Both the position numbers and the translations under genes were made by a program. Below are positions 17,422 through 25,170 of a stretch of 64,000 nucleotides of DNA, piece after piece (the first letter of the stretch is position 1; the number at the start of each line of letters is the position of its first letter). This stretch comes from JADZAI01 sp046348585 (GTDB lineage Bacteria; Pseudomonadota; Alphaproteobacteria; Micropepsales; Micropepsaceae), in assembly GCA_046348585.1 (NCBI GenBank), contig JAXMDZ010000002.1:1-64000 (forward strand), given 5' to 3'. The notes beneath the pieces were generated by a model. That model made no database searches. It saw only the letters and a program-made list of their open reading frames with translations, and was not told the DNA's origin.

Positions 17422-19239
17422 ATGGTTCTTTCCGCCGCCGAACAGGATCGGATGCTGCGCAGCGCGGTGACGGCGCTACGCAGCGGTGCGGCCGCGAGCG
17501 GCGAGGCCCTGCTGCGGCAGGTGCTGGACCACCACCCCGCCCACCCCGACGCCCTGCAGCTGCTCGGTCTTTCCGCCAAGACGGCGGGGCGGCTGGCCGA
17601 GGCGATCGACCTCTTCCGCCGCTCCCTCGCCGCCCGCGACGGCCAGCCCCATGTGCACAACAACCTCGCCAACACCCTGAAAGCGGCAGGCGAGACGGCG
17701 GAGGCCGAACGCCACTACCGCATCGCGCTGAAGCAGAAGTCCGACTATGCCGACGCGGCGCTCAATCTCGGCATTCTCCTCATCGAGACCGCGCGCTTCG
17801 CCGACGCCGAGCGCCATCTGGACGACGCCGCCCGGCGCTTCCCCGGCAGCGCCCCGATCGCCGAGGCGCTCGCCATCGCCCGGCAGGACGTCGGCGACGC
17901 CGAAGGCGCGGTCGCGGCCGCCCGGCGCGCCACGGCGCTCGGGCCTGCGCGCCTCACCGCCTGGCACGGGCTCGGGCAGGCCGAACAGGCGTCCGGCGAC
18001 TTCCCCGCCGCCGAACAGGCGTTCCGCAAGGCGCTCGCCATCGACCGCCGCTCGGCGCCAAGCTGGGCGGGACTTTCCAATGCGCTGCGCTGTCAATTGC
18101 GCGACGCCGAGGCCGAGGCCGCGCTGCGGCAGGCGCTCGCCGTCAACCCGCTCGACCTCGCCGCGCATCGCAATCTCAACGCGCTCCTCTGGGAGCACGG
18201 CAAGGCGGACGAGCATCTCGTCAGCTACCGCGAGGCCGCCGCCCGCCACCCGAACGAGATCGCGGTGCGCCTCGCCTTCGCCGAGGAATTGCTCCAGGCC
18301 GGACGGACCGGCGAGGCCGAGCTTCCCATCGCCGAGAGCCGGGCGATGGCGCCGGACGATCCGCATGCGCTCGATCTCGCCGCCCGCCTGGCCGCGCGGC
18401 GCGGCGATCCAGAGGCGGCGCTCGCGCTGCACCGGCGCGCGACGGCGGCGGCCCCGGCCAGCGCCTTCGTCGTCAATCTCTGCGATACGCTGCTGCGGCT
18501 GGAGCGGGCGGACGAGGCGGACGCCGAATGCGTGCGGTTTCTCAAATCCGCACCGGACGATCAGGCGATCCTCTCGCGGCAAATGCTGGCGCTGCGGATG
18601 ATGGGCGATCCGCGTTACCGCTGGCTGTTCGATCCGGACACGATGACGGCGCGGCTCGACGTGACGCCGCCGGACGGGTTGGATTCAGGGGTCTTTCTCG
18701 AACGCCTCGCGGCGCATTTGAGGGCGCTGCACATTTCGACGACGCAGCCGATCGACCAGACGCTGAAGGACGGCACGCAGACCTTCGGCAATCTCTTCGA
18801 CATCGACCGCTCGCCGGAGATCGCGGGCCTGCGCGAAGGGATAAGGGATGCGGTCCAGCGTTTCGCGGCGGCCCTGCCGGACGATCCCGCCCATCCGTTC
18901 TTCCGCCGCAAATCCGGCCGCGTCCGCTTCACCGGGTCGTGGTCGGTCCGGCTGCACGCGCACGGCTTCCACACCAACCACTACCACCCCAAGGGCTGGA
19001 TCAGCTCGGCCTTCTACGTCGTCGTTCCGCCCGAGGCCGACGACGCCGTCCGCCGCCCCGGCTGGTTCACCTTCGGCCAGTCCAACATGGACCTGGGGCC
19101 GGGCGACGTGGTGGAGCGCTATGTCAAGCCGGAGGCCGGCAAGCTGGTGCTGTTTCCATCCTATGTCTGGCATGGCACGGTGCCGTTCGACAAAAGCGCC
19201 GAGCGGATGACCGTCGCCTTCGATGCGGCGCCGCTCTGA
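17422..19239 (+). CDS. TPR-repeat protein with C-terminal putative 2OG-Fe(II) oxygenase domain
   Basis: This 605-residue protein consists of tetratricopeptide repeats over roughly residues 15-370 and a C-terminal domain of the putative 2-oxoglutarate/Fe(II) oxygenase type. TPR signatures include the repeated NNLANTLKAAGETAEAERHY and ALNLGILLIETARFADAE patterns. The oxygenase part is recognised by NHYHPKGWISSAFYVVVPPE, with the putative iron-binding His-x-His, and by GKLVLFPSYVWHGTVPF ending in ERMTVAFD, which supplies the distal His and a 2OG-binding Arg. The protein is probably a hydroxylase that uses the repeats to hold a protein or glycan substrate. The ATG at 17422 was chosen because the TPR array starts there. 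It is cytoplasmic, with no signal. Confidence 0.83.
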   Translation: MVLSAAEQDRMLRSAVTALRSGAAASGEALLRQVLDHHPAHPDALQLLGLSAKTAGRLAEAIDLFRRSLAARDGQPHVHNNLANTLKAAGETAEAERHYRIALKQKSDYADAALNLGILLIETARFADAERHLDDAARRFPGSAPIAEALAIARQDVGDAEGAVAAARRATALGPARLTAWHGLGQAEQASGDFPAAEQAFRKALAIDRRSAPSWAGLSNALRCQLRDAEAEAALRQALAVNPLDLAAHRNLNALLWEHGKADEHLVSYREAAARHPNEIAVRLAFAEELLQAGRTGEAELPIAESRAMAPDDPHALDLAARLAARRGDPEAALALHRRATAAAPASAFVVNLCDTLLRLERADEADAECVRFLKSAPDDQAILSRQMLALRMMGDPRYRWLFDPDTMTARLDVTPPDGLDSGVFLERLAAHLRALHISTTQPIDQTLKDGTQTFGNLFDIDRSPEIAGLREGIRDAVQRFAAALPDDPAHPFFRRKSGRVRFTGSWSVRLHAHGFHTNHYHPKGWISSAFYVVVPPEADDAVRRPGWFTFGQSNMDLGPGDVVERYVKPEAGKLVLFPSYVWHGTVPFDKSAERMTVAFDAAPL

Positions 19240-19259
19240 CGCGAAACGAGAAAGTCCGG

Positions 19260-19610
19260 ATGCCCGTCTTCGCCGCCTATACCCTGGTCTTCGTGCGCGA
19301 CATGCAGCGCGCCGTCGCCTTCTACCGCGACGCGCTGGGCATGGCCGTGCGGATGACGACGCCGGCCTGGAGCGAACTGGAGATCGCCGGCGCGACGGTC
19401 GCGCTGCATTCGGGCCGCGAAGGCGGCGGCGCGCAGGAAATCCCGCTCGGCTTCAAGGTGCTGAACATCGACGCGGTCGCCAATGCGGTGGTGGACGCGG
19501 GCGGCTTCATCCACGCCCCCAAGCGCCAGGCCCAGGGCGAGCCCGCCATCATCAAGGCGGGCGACCCGGACGGCAACGTCTTCTTCCTCTCCGAAGGCCC
19601 CGGCGCCTAG
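19260..19610 (+). CDS. VOC-superfamily (glyoxalase/bleomycin-resistance fold) protein
   Basis: This 116-residue protein contains one vicinal-oxygen-chelate domain. The opening strand-helix LVFVRDMQRAVAFYRDALGM and the closing KAGDPDGNVFFLSE are the family hallmarks, the Glu near the end being the usual metal ligand. WSELEIAGATVALHSG supplies another conserved beta hairpin. Members include glyoxalase I, dioxygenases and antibiotic-binding proteins. A single-domain protein of this length normally works as a dimer, and its substrate cannot be deduced. It begins 20 bases after the TPR/oxygenase gene on the same strand and may be co-transcribed with it. The downstream gene is convergent. Confidence 0.85.
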   Translation: MPVFAAYTLVFVRDMQRAVAFYRDALGMAVRMTTPAWSELEIAGATVALHSGREGGGAQEIPLGFKVLNIDAVANAVVDAGGFIHAPKRQAQGEPAIIKAGDPDGNVFFLSEGPGA

Positions 19611-19630
19611 GCCGGGGGCGCCGGCCGCCT

Positions 19631-21427
19631 CTAGCGGATCTCCTCGACCGGGGCGCGGACGGTCTCGTCGGAGACGCGCTCGCCCTCGCCCATCAGGCGG
19701 ATCAGCGTTTTCGCCGTCGCGCTGTCCAGCGCCGCCGACAGCGCCTGCAGCCGCTCGGCGGTCGTGGACGCGCCGCTCATCGACGACCAGAACACGTCCC
19801 AGGCCGAGATCTGCGGATAGATGCGGACGTTCACGCGCTTGGCGTTCTCAAGGCCCGCCAGCTTGATCGTTTCCTTCAGCGCATCGTCGAGGCCGCCGAA
19901 ACGGTCGATCAGCTTCAGCTCCAGCGCATCGACGCCCGACCAGACATGGCCCTTGGCGATTTCGCGCACCCGCTCGATCGGCAGCTTGCGCCCTTCCGCG
20001 ACGGCGGCGGTGAACGAGGCGTAGATCTGGTCGAGCCCGGCCTCGAACTTGGCGCGCTGTTCGGGCGTCCACACCGCGAACTCGGAATTGTAGTTGGCGT
20101 TGGTTCCGATGCCGATCTGGGCCGGATTGAGGCCGACGAGGCGATAGGTGTCGGTGACGATCAGCTTGCCCGACAGGACGCCGATCGAGCCGGTGATGGT
20201 CGCGGGGCTAGCGAAGATCTCGTCGGCATACATCGAGATCCAGTAGCCGCCCGACGCGGCGACCGGGCCCATGCTGACGACCACCTTCTTGCCCCGGCCC
20301 TGCGCCTTGCGCAGCTGGTCGAGGATGACGTCGGAGGCGAGGGCCGAGCCGCCGGGCGAGTTCACGCGCAGCAGGATCGCCTTGACGTTGTCGTCGTCGG
20401 CGGCGGCGGCGATGGCGGCGGCGATGGTGTCGCCGCCCATCTGCTGGCCGTCGAGATAGCTCTCCGACGAGCCGCCGTCGACGATCGCGCCTTCCGCCGC
20501 GACCAGCGCGATGGTGCCGTCATTGCCGTAGGGGTGATCGTAAGGCGACCCCTCGCGCTTGTAGTAGTCGGCGAGCGTAACGATGTCGGAGCCCGCGCCG
20601 GCGCGTTCCTTGGCGGCGTCCTTGGCGTCGTCCCAGAAGCCGGTCTTGTCGACCAGCCTGGCGTCGAGCGCCCCCTGGGAGAGATAGGGCGCGTTGTCGA
20701 TCAGCGCGCGCAGGCCGGCGACGTCCATCTTGCGCCGTTCGGCGATGTCGGCGGTCAGCGTGTCGTAGACGGTCTGGAGCAGGCGGGTGGTCGCCTCGCG
20801 GTGGGCGGGCGTGTAGTCCGTTTCCGTGTAGACGTTGGCGGCGTTCTTGTATTCGTAGCGCTGGCCCATGTCGGCCCGCGCGCCGATCTTGTCGAAGACG
20901 CCGCGCAGGAAGACCGTCGTCGACAGCAGGCCGACGGCGTTCATCTCGCTGGTGCGCTGGATCCACACTTCGTCGGCGAGCGTGGCGAGATAATACTGGC
21001 CGATGCCGGGGCCCTGGAAGCTGCCGGCCTGGGCGATGACGAAGCGGCCGTCCTGGCCGGCGCGGAACTCCTCGATCGCCTTCTTCAGTTCCTGCGCATG
21101 GGCGCCCGCGATTCCGCCCGAACCGACGCGCAGCACCAGACCCTTCACGCGGGGATCGTCGGTCGCCTTCTTCAGCGCGAAGATCACCTCGACGAACGAC
21201 ATCGGGGCGTCGCCGAAGAGATCGGGGACCGGCGCGTCGAGGAAGCCGCCGCGGGCGTCCAGCGCCAGCACCGTCGCCTTGGGAATGCCCTTGTCGGTCA
21301 GCACGCCCCAGACGCCGCCGAGCACCGCGATCACGACGACCAGCGCGACCAGGGTGCCGAGCACCGCGAACGCGTTGCGGAACATGCGTCCGATCCAGCG
21401 GAAGACGGCGGCGAAGAACGTGAACAT
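19631..21427 (-). CDS. sppA: Signal peptide peptidase SppA (S49 family, long form)
   Basis: This 598-residue inner-membrane serine protease should degrade signal peptides left after protein export. An N-terminal membrane anchor covers about residues 20-40. Two S49 repeats follow, as in the long E. coli form of 618 residues. The catalytic lysine is expected at Lys194 in RYEYKNAANVYTE, and the nucleophile at Ser392 in VAASGGYWISMYADEIFASP. So the dyad is split between the two halves, as known for the family. The start is the ATG at 21427 (MFTFFAAVFRW), preceded by AGGA; the open frame extends to 21499 without supporting features. It is transcribed singly, convergent with the VOC gene. Confidence 0.92.
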   Translation of the reverse strand: MFTFFAAVFRWIGRMFRNAFAVLGTLVALVVVIAVLGGVWGVLTDKGIPKATVLALDARGGFLDAPVPDLFGDAPMSFVEVIFALKKATDDPRVKGLVLRVGSGGIAGAHAQELKKAIEEFRAGQDGRFVIAQAGSFQGPGIGQYYLATLADEVWIQRTSEMNAVGLLSTTVFLRGVFDKIGARADMGQRYEYKNAANVYTETDYTPAHREATTRLLQTVYDTLTADIAERRKMDVAGLRALIDNAPYLSQGALDARLVDKTGFWDDAKDAAKERAGAGSDIVTLADYYKREGSPYDHPYGNDGTIALVAAEGAIVDGGSSESYLDGQQMGGDTIAAAIAAAADDDNVKAILLRVNSPGGSALASDVILDQLRKAQGRGKKVVVSMGPVAASGGYWISMYADEIFASPATITGSIGVLSGKLIVTDTYRLVGLNPAQIGIGTNANYNSEFAVWTPEQRAKFEAGLDQIYASFTAAVAEGRKLPIERVREIAKGHVWSGVDALELKLIDRFGGLDDALKETIKLAGLENAKRVNVRIYPQISAWDVFWSSMSGASTTAERLQALSAALDSATAKTLIRLMGEGERVSDETVRAPVEEIR

Positions 21428-21529
21428 GGGCGGTCCTGCGGGTGAGTTGGCGGGAACCCTAATGGGCGCACTCTCCGCCGTCCATGCAGCGGCGGTCACG
21501 AGCCCGACACCTCAACTTGAAAATATGTC

Positions 21530-21558
21530 TTGACCGAAATGGAACTATATATAACTAT
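21530..21558 (+). promoter_or_regulatory. AT-rich promoter of the toxin-antitoxin operon
   Basis: A TTGACC hexamer at 21530-21535 is followed, after an AT-rich stretch, by the TATATATAACTA region. A plausible -10 box is TAACTA at 21552-21557 (16-base spacer). This is one of the few strongly AT-rich segments in the window. It lies directly upstream of the antitoxin's ribosome site, and its composition suggests acquired DNA. Confidence 0.55.
21543..21558 (+). repeat. Direct repeat AACTAT, candidate antitoxin operator
   Basis: AACTAT occurs at 21543-21548 and again at 21553-21558, exactly ten bases (one helical turn) apart and overlapping the likely -10 region. Ribbon-helix-helix antitoxins often autoregulate by binding short repeats at such positions. 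Confidence 0.4.
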
Positions 21559-21568
21559 TTCTACCAAC

Positions 21569-21576
21569 AAGGAGGT
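21569..21576 (+). promoter_or_regulatory. Near-perfect ribosome binding site of the antitoxin
   Basis: AAGGAGGT, close to the full anti-16S complement, lies a few bases before the ATG at 21582. It fixes the start codon and predicts high antitoxin translation relative to the coupled toxin. Confidence 0.75.
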
Positions 21577-21581
21577 GTTCC

Positions 21582-22097
21582 ATGTCCAAGTACAGCCCTC
21601 TCACGACGTTCCTTCGGCGTCAGCCCGGTACGTCATTCCCCATGACATTCGCCGAGATCGAAAAGGTGGTCGGAACGCCCCTGCCGCCGTCCGCGTACAA
21701 GCACCGCCCATGGTGGTCCAACAACACGGGCAATAGCGTCCTGACCCAAGCCTGGCGCGAGGCGGGTTGGATCACCAGCAACGTCGATATGGCGGGCCGC
21801 AAGCTCGTCTTCCGCCGCACGGCCGAAGGATCCGCGGCCCAGGCGACGCCCAAGCGCAGCAGCGGGCAGAGCCTGATCGTCCAGGGCCTCAGCCCCGAGA
21901 CGATGCAAGCCCTGCAGGTGAAGGCCGAAGCGGCCGGTCGCTCCGTGGCCGAGATCGCGGCGGAACTGCTGACCGTCCATGCCAAGCCCTCAATGGCCGA
22001 GCGGTTGAGTTTTGCCGACCGCATCCGCGCGGCCGGACGGGCCATTCGCGGCATCGACGTGCCTGGGATGATCCGCAACGATCGCGACGCGCGATGA
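21582..22097 (+). CDS. Putative antitoxin: DUF7662-like N-terminal domain plus ribbon-helix-helix segment
   Basis: This 171-residue protein sits directly before a PIN-domain toxin and overlaps it by four bases (ATGA), the standard antitoxin position. Residues 1-80 resemble the DUF7662-type domain: PLTTFLRR, MTFAEIEKVVGTPLPPSAYKHRPWWSNN and QAWREAGW. This domain is often found in prophage or restriction contexts. Residues about 96-131 (SLIVQGLSPETMQALQVKAE and then SVAEIAAELL) look like the ribbon-helix-helix DNA-binding unit of FitA/VapB antitoxins. The tail to 171 would wrap the toxin. A typical antitoxin of this class has about 80 residues, so the N-terminal domain appears to be an added module. 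The DUF name is from memory and should be tested. Confidence 0.72.
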   Translation: MSKYSPLTTFLRRQPGTSFPMTFAEIEKVVGTPLPPSAYKHRPWWSNNTGNSVLTQAWREAGWITSNVDMAGRKLVFRRTAEGSAAQATPKRSSGQSLIVQGLSPETMQALQVKAEAAGRSVAEIAAELLTVHAKPSMAERLSFADRIRAAGRAIRGIDVPGMIRNDRDAR

Positions 22098-22501
22098 TCG
22101 GCGTTCTCGACGCCAATATCGCGATCGCGCTGCTTGTCGATCTCCCCTACTCCGCCGCGGCGCGCGATGCGGCTGCAAGACTGGGCTCGGCGATCGCGCC
22201 CGATCTCATCATCCACGAAGCGACGAATGCGTTGTGGCGGATCGCGGGAACCGGGAAGATGGACGTGTCGGATTGCCAGACCGTGCTGGCCCAGCTTCCG
22301 CTCCTGTTCGATGAAGTCGTTTCAGGGGCCGGCCTGGCGCAAGCGGCGCTGACGCAAGCCGCCGCCCTCGGGCATCCTGCCTATGACTGCTTCTACAGCG
22401 CGCTGGCGGCATCGCGGGAGGCGGCCTTGCTGACTGCCGACCGCAAGTTCGCGAGCCTCTTGCAGGGGCGGTTCGGCGTACCCGTCATCTTCGTCGAGTA
22501 G
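22094..22501 (+). CDS. VapC/FitB-family PIN-domain ribonuclease toxin
   Basis: This 135-residue PIN-domain protein is predicted to cleave RNA (often tRNA in characterised VapC toxins) when freed from its antitoxin. The four acidic residues of the Mg-binding site are present: Asp6 in VLDANIAI, Glu42 in HEATNAL, Asp98 in AYDCFY and Asp116 in LLTADRKF. The hydrophobic C-terminus RFGVPVIFV is typical. Its ATG overlaps the antitoxin TGA as ATGA, so translation is coupled. The gene has intact catalytic residues and looks functional. It is convergent with the phasin gene, with a shared terminator-like hairpin between them. Confidence 0.9.
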   Translation: MIGVLDANIAIALLVDLPYSAAARDAAARLGSAIAPDLIIHEATNALWRIAGTGKMDVSDCQTVLAQLPLLFDEVVSGAGLAQAALTQAAALGHPAYDCFYSALAASREAALLTADRKFASLLQGRFGVPVIFVE

Positions 22502-22507
22502 CCAGGC

Positions 22508-22538
22508 AAAAGGGCTGACGGTCGCCCGCCAGCCCCTT
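22508..22538. terminator. Hairpin between convergent toxin and phasin genes
   Basis: GGGCTG (22512-22517) pairs with CAGCCC (22530-22535) around a 12-base loop. Read on the minus strand, the stem is followed by TTTTG, giving an intrinsic terminator for the phasin. On the plus strand it may also stop the toxin transcript. Confidence 0.5.
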
Positions 22539-22561
22539 CGGCAGCTTCAACTCGGGAACGC

Positions 22562-23077
22562 TCAGGCGGCCTTGCGCAGGCTCGCGAAGCCCTTCTGGAC
22601 CGGCTTGAAGGCGCCCTTGGCGGCTTCCGCGGCCAGTTCGCCGACCGTGCGGGCGTTCTTGACGCTCGTCTGGAACTGCGAACGGACATAGGCCGACTGG
22701 ATCTCGAAGGCTTCCTTGACCGACTTCGCGGCCGCGACCTTCTTGAACGTGTCGAAATAGGTGTTGGCGTCGGCCTGGACGAACTCGATCACCTTCAGGT
22801 TCACGTCGCGGATGCCCGCGCCGGCGACTTCCAGCGACGAGCGCACGACGCCCAGCGCATCGCCGGCGTTCTCGCGCACGGCCTTCACGCGCTCCTGGAC
22901 GTTCTCCCAGGCGCTCTTGGCGCCTTCGGTCAGCGTCTCGACGCGCTCTTCGATCGCTTCGCGCGCCTTGGCGACGAACGACAGGTCGATCGACTTCTCG
23001 GCGGCCTTCGGGGCGGCCTTGGCGGCGGTCTTCGGGGCGGCCTTCTTCGCGGTCGCCTTCACAGTACGGGGGGCCAT
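22562..23077 (-). CDS. Phasin-family protein with Lys/Ala/Pro-rich N-terminus
   Basis: This 171-residue phasin should coat polyhydroxyalkanoate granules in the cytoplasm. The core from about residue 40 on is an amphipathic helical region without cysteine (AREAIEERVETLTEGAKSAW, EVAGAGIRDVNLKVIEFVQA, EAFEIQSAYVRSQFQ), matching the phasin family. The first 30 residues are unusual: MAPRTVKATAKKAAPK and further AK/AP repeats resemble histone H1-like tails, found at the opposite end in the granule-segregation protein PhaF. The ATG at 23077 follows GGAGAG; a second ATG 12 bases upstream and an open frame to 23179 are less supported. No PHA synthase gene is in the window. Confidence 0.85.
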   Translation of the reverse strand: MAPRTVKATAKKAAPKTAAKAAPKAAEKSIDLSFVAKAREAIEERVETLTEGAKSAWENVQERVKAVRENAGDALGVVRSSLEVAGAGIRDVNLKVIEFVQADANTYFDTFKKVAAAKSVKEAFEIQSAYVRSQFQTSVKNARTVGELAAEAAKGAFKPVQKGFASLRKAA

Positions 23078-23217
23078 AGCACTCTCCATCGTCTCACATG
23101 TTTCTTGGGCGTCTCGGCGGGACGAGGCCCGCGCGCGCCGTGAGGGAGAGATAGGGCGGTTTATGCTGCATTGCAACAAAAATCTTGCGGTGCAACATTT
23201 TTCCCGGAATTCCGGGC

Positions 23218-24099
23218 CTATTTCGGCCGCCGGGGAAAGCGCCGCCAGGCGGCGTGGCGCAGGCCTGGATGGAACGCCGGGGCGAGCGCCTTGCCCATCG
23301 GGCCGAGATAGGCCCGTGCGTCATAGGCCGTCCAGGCGGCCGGATCGGCCAGCAGCCGGTCGCAGATGGCGAGCAGCACGACCGGATTGACCGCCATGCC
23401 GCAATGCGAGCCGACGATCTCGATATTCTCGCGCGGCAGGGTGCCCTCGATGGTCAGGTCGCCCGCCGGGATGGCGGTTGCGGCCTCGGTGGCGACGCCG
23501 TCGAGGGCGCTGAAGATGGCGACCAGCGGCACCGGCGGCGGCGCGTGCAGCCGCTCGGCCGGATGGTCCTCAAGGTGATCCTCGGTGCGCTTGCCGGTCA
23601 TCAGCCGCATGGCGATGGGCAGCATGGCGTTGAGATGCTCCAGCCCGTCCTTGCGCAGATAGGCCGGACTGCCGAGCGTGATGACCCGGTCGACCAGCTC
23701 CGGCATCTCGCGCGCGATCTCGCGGGCATAGATGCCGCCGAGGCTCTGCCCGACCAGCGAAACCTTCGCGCCGCCCTTGTCGGCCATGCGCTTCAGCTTC
23801 GGCGCGAGGCGCTCGATCATCTCGGGCAGCGCCGCCGCGTCGCGCGGCCCGCGATTGGTGCCGAGGCCCCAGCTTTCGGCCGCGAAGCCCTGACGGTTGA
23901 GGAAGGCGACCAACGGCTGGAGCGAGATCTCCGGCCCGCCGAATCCCGGCAGCGTCAGCACCGGCCGCGGCGTCGGCGCGCGCGGCGCGAGCCGGCGCAG
24001 CAGCGGGTCGAAGGCGACCTTCGAGGCGTATTCGCCGGTCGCCCAGCCGACATCCAGAAAGAAGCGCGCGAAATCGAACGCCGAACGCAAGGCCGCCAT
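23218..24099 (-). CDS. Alpha/beta hydrolase (lipase/esterase-like) at the end of the type VI secretion operon
   Basis: This 293-residue hydrolase of the alpha/beta fold has a visible triad: the nucleophile elbow VGQSLGG (Ser119), an acid in FSALDGVAT (Asp200) and GSHCGM (His232). VLTLPGFGG is the usual oxyanion-hole strand. No signal peptide is present, so it is cytoplasmic unless delivered by a secretion machine. It begins 30 bases after the secreted crystallin-domain protein and follows the tssA-tssH block, with AGGGGGG before its ATG. GxSxG lipases are a known class of T6SS effector, so a phospholipase effector is possible. A housekeeping esterase is equally compatible with the sequence. 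Confidence 0.8.
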   Translation of the reverse strand: MAALRSAFDFARFFLDVGWATGEYASKVAFDPLLRRLAPRAPTPRPVLTLPGFGGPEISLQPLVAFLNRQGFAAESWGLGTNRGPRDAAALPEMIERLAPKLKRMADKGGAKVSLVGQSLGGIYAREIAREMPELVDRVITLGSPAYLRKDGLEHLNAMLPIAMRLMTGKRTEDHLEDHPAERLHAPPPVPLVAIFSALDGVATEAATAIPAGDLTIEGTLPRENIEIVGSHCGMAVNPVVLLAICDRLLADPAAWTAYDARAYLGPMGKALAPAFHPGLRHAAWRRFPRRPK

Positions 24100-24129
24100 G
24101 TCGCCCCCCTTCAGCCGCGCGCCGCGATG

Positions 24130-25050
24130 TCAGGGCGGCGGCAGGTCGTCTCCCTTGACGCGGATCTGTTCGCCCGCGCCGTTGTTCTTTTCGCTGTCTT
24201 CCTTCACCCGGTTGCCTGAATCGGCGACGGCGACGACGTACCAGTCGCCGAACTGGGGCACGAGGTAGTTGTAGAGCACGCTGAAGACCGCGACGCAGCG
24301 CGCGCTGTCGCCGGGCTCCAGCTTGGGGATCGCGCAATTCGCCCCGGCGCCGTCGGTCTTGGCGACGACCTCGCCCTTCTGGACCGGCGCGCAGGTGGTC
24401 GGGCCACCTTCCTTGGCGGGCCAAGGGATGGTGCCCGCGCCGCATTCGTGCTCGCCGACCGCGATATAGCTGGCGACGTCGGCCATCTTCTTGCCCGGCT
24501 CGATCCGCAGCGTCGAGGGCTCCGCCGCCACGCTGCCCTCGTTCCTGACGGTGACCCGCACCGTGATACCGCGGAAGGCGACCTCGTTGACGATCCGCGC
24601 CTCGCCCTCGCCTTCGATGATGGCGTCGTAGCTCGCCCGCGCTTCCACCTTGCGCGTCAGATCGGGACGCGGCGGCGGCGGCGGCGGCCCCGGCGGCTGC
24701 ATGCGGCGGACCGATTCCAGCGCATTGTTCCGCAGCCCGATGGCCCCGAGATCGGGATAGGCGCCCGGCCCGACCGTGATGCAGGTCGAGGTGTAGTTCT
24801 CGCCCTCGCAGAGCTGCCAGAAGCCTTCGATCACCTGGAACGAGGAGACGTTGTCGTCGAAACCGTATTCGTCGAGTTCGGGCACGTCGGCGATCACGTC
24901 CAGCGCGTCGCCGCCATAGCCGCCGCTCTTGTAGAGCACCAGACGCCAGGTCTGTTCCGGCGGCTTGGGTTTCGGCTTTCTCTTGGCCTCCGCGACGCCC
25001 GCCGACGCCGCCAGAACCATCACCCCCGCCAGCACGATGCGACCGATCAC
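24130..25050 (-). CDS. Secreted protein with a beta/gamma-crystallin domain and a CARDB-like C-terminal domain
   Basis: This is a periplasmic or extracellular protein of about 306 residues. The signal peptide is VLAGVMVLAASAGVAEA, followed by a short Lys/Pro linker. The next segment has the beta/gamma-crystallin pattern: WRLVLYKSGGYGG, then the calcium-binding motif DDNVSS (residues 65-70), GFWQLCEGENY, GPGAYPDL and a second motif NNALES (108-113). The first motif fits the (N/D)(N/D)xx(S/T)S rule exactly; the second has Glu in place of Ser/Thr. A Pro run leads to an Ig-like domain ending VVAVADSGNRVKEDSEKNN, typical of CARDB modules. The GTG at 25050 follows GGGGGAG; an ATG at 25071 is the alternative. 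It lies between tssH and the hydrolase. Confidence 0.78.
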   Translation of the reverse strand: MIGRIVLAGVMVLAASAGVAEAKRKPKPKPPEQTWRLVLYKSGGYGGDALDVIADVPELDEYGFDDNVSSFQVIEGFWQLCEGENYTSTCITVGPGAYPDLGAIGLRNNALESVRRMQPPGPPPPPPRPDLTRKVEARASYDAIIEGEGEARIVNEVAFRGITVRVTVRNEGSVAAEPSTLRIEPGKKMADVASYIAVGEHECGAGTIPWPAKEGGPTTCAPVQKGEVVAKTDGAGANCAIPKLEPGDSARCVAVFSVLYNYLVPQFGDWYVVAVADSGNRVKEDSEKNNGAGEQIRVKGDDLPPP

Positions 25051-25170
25051 GACTCTCCCCCGTCCGCGCATTGCGTATCGGGCAAATCGTAGTCCACCGC
25101 CGCGCCCTTGGCGAGGGCGCTGCGCCCCCGCCCCGGCCCCGATCCTGGCCCGGATCGCAGCGCCGGCCCG

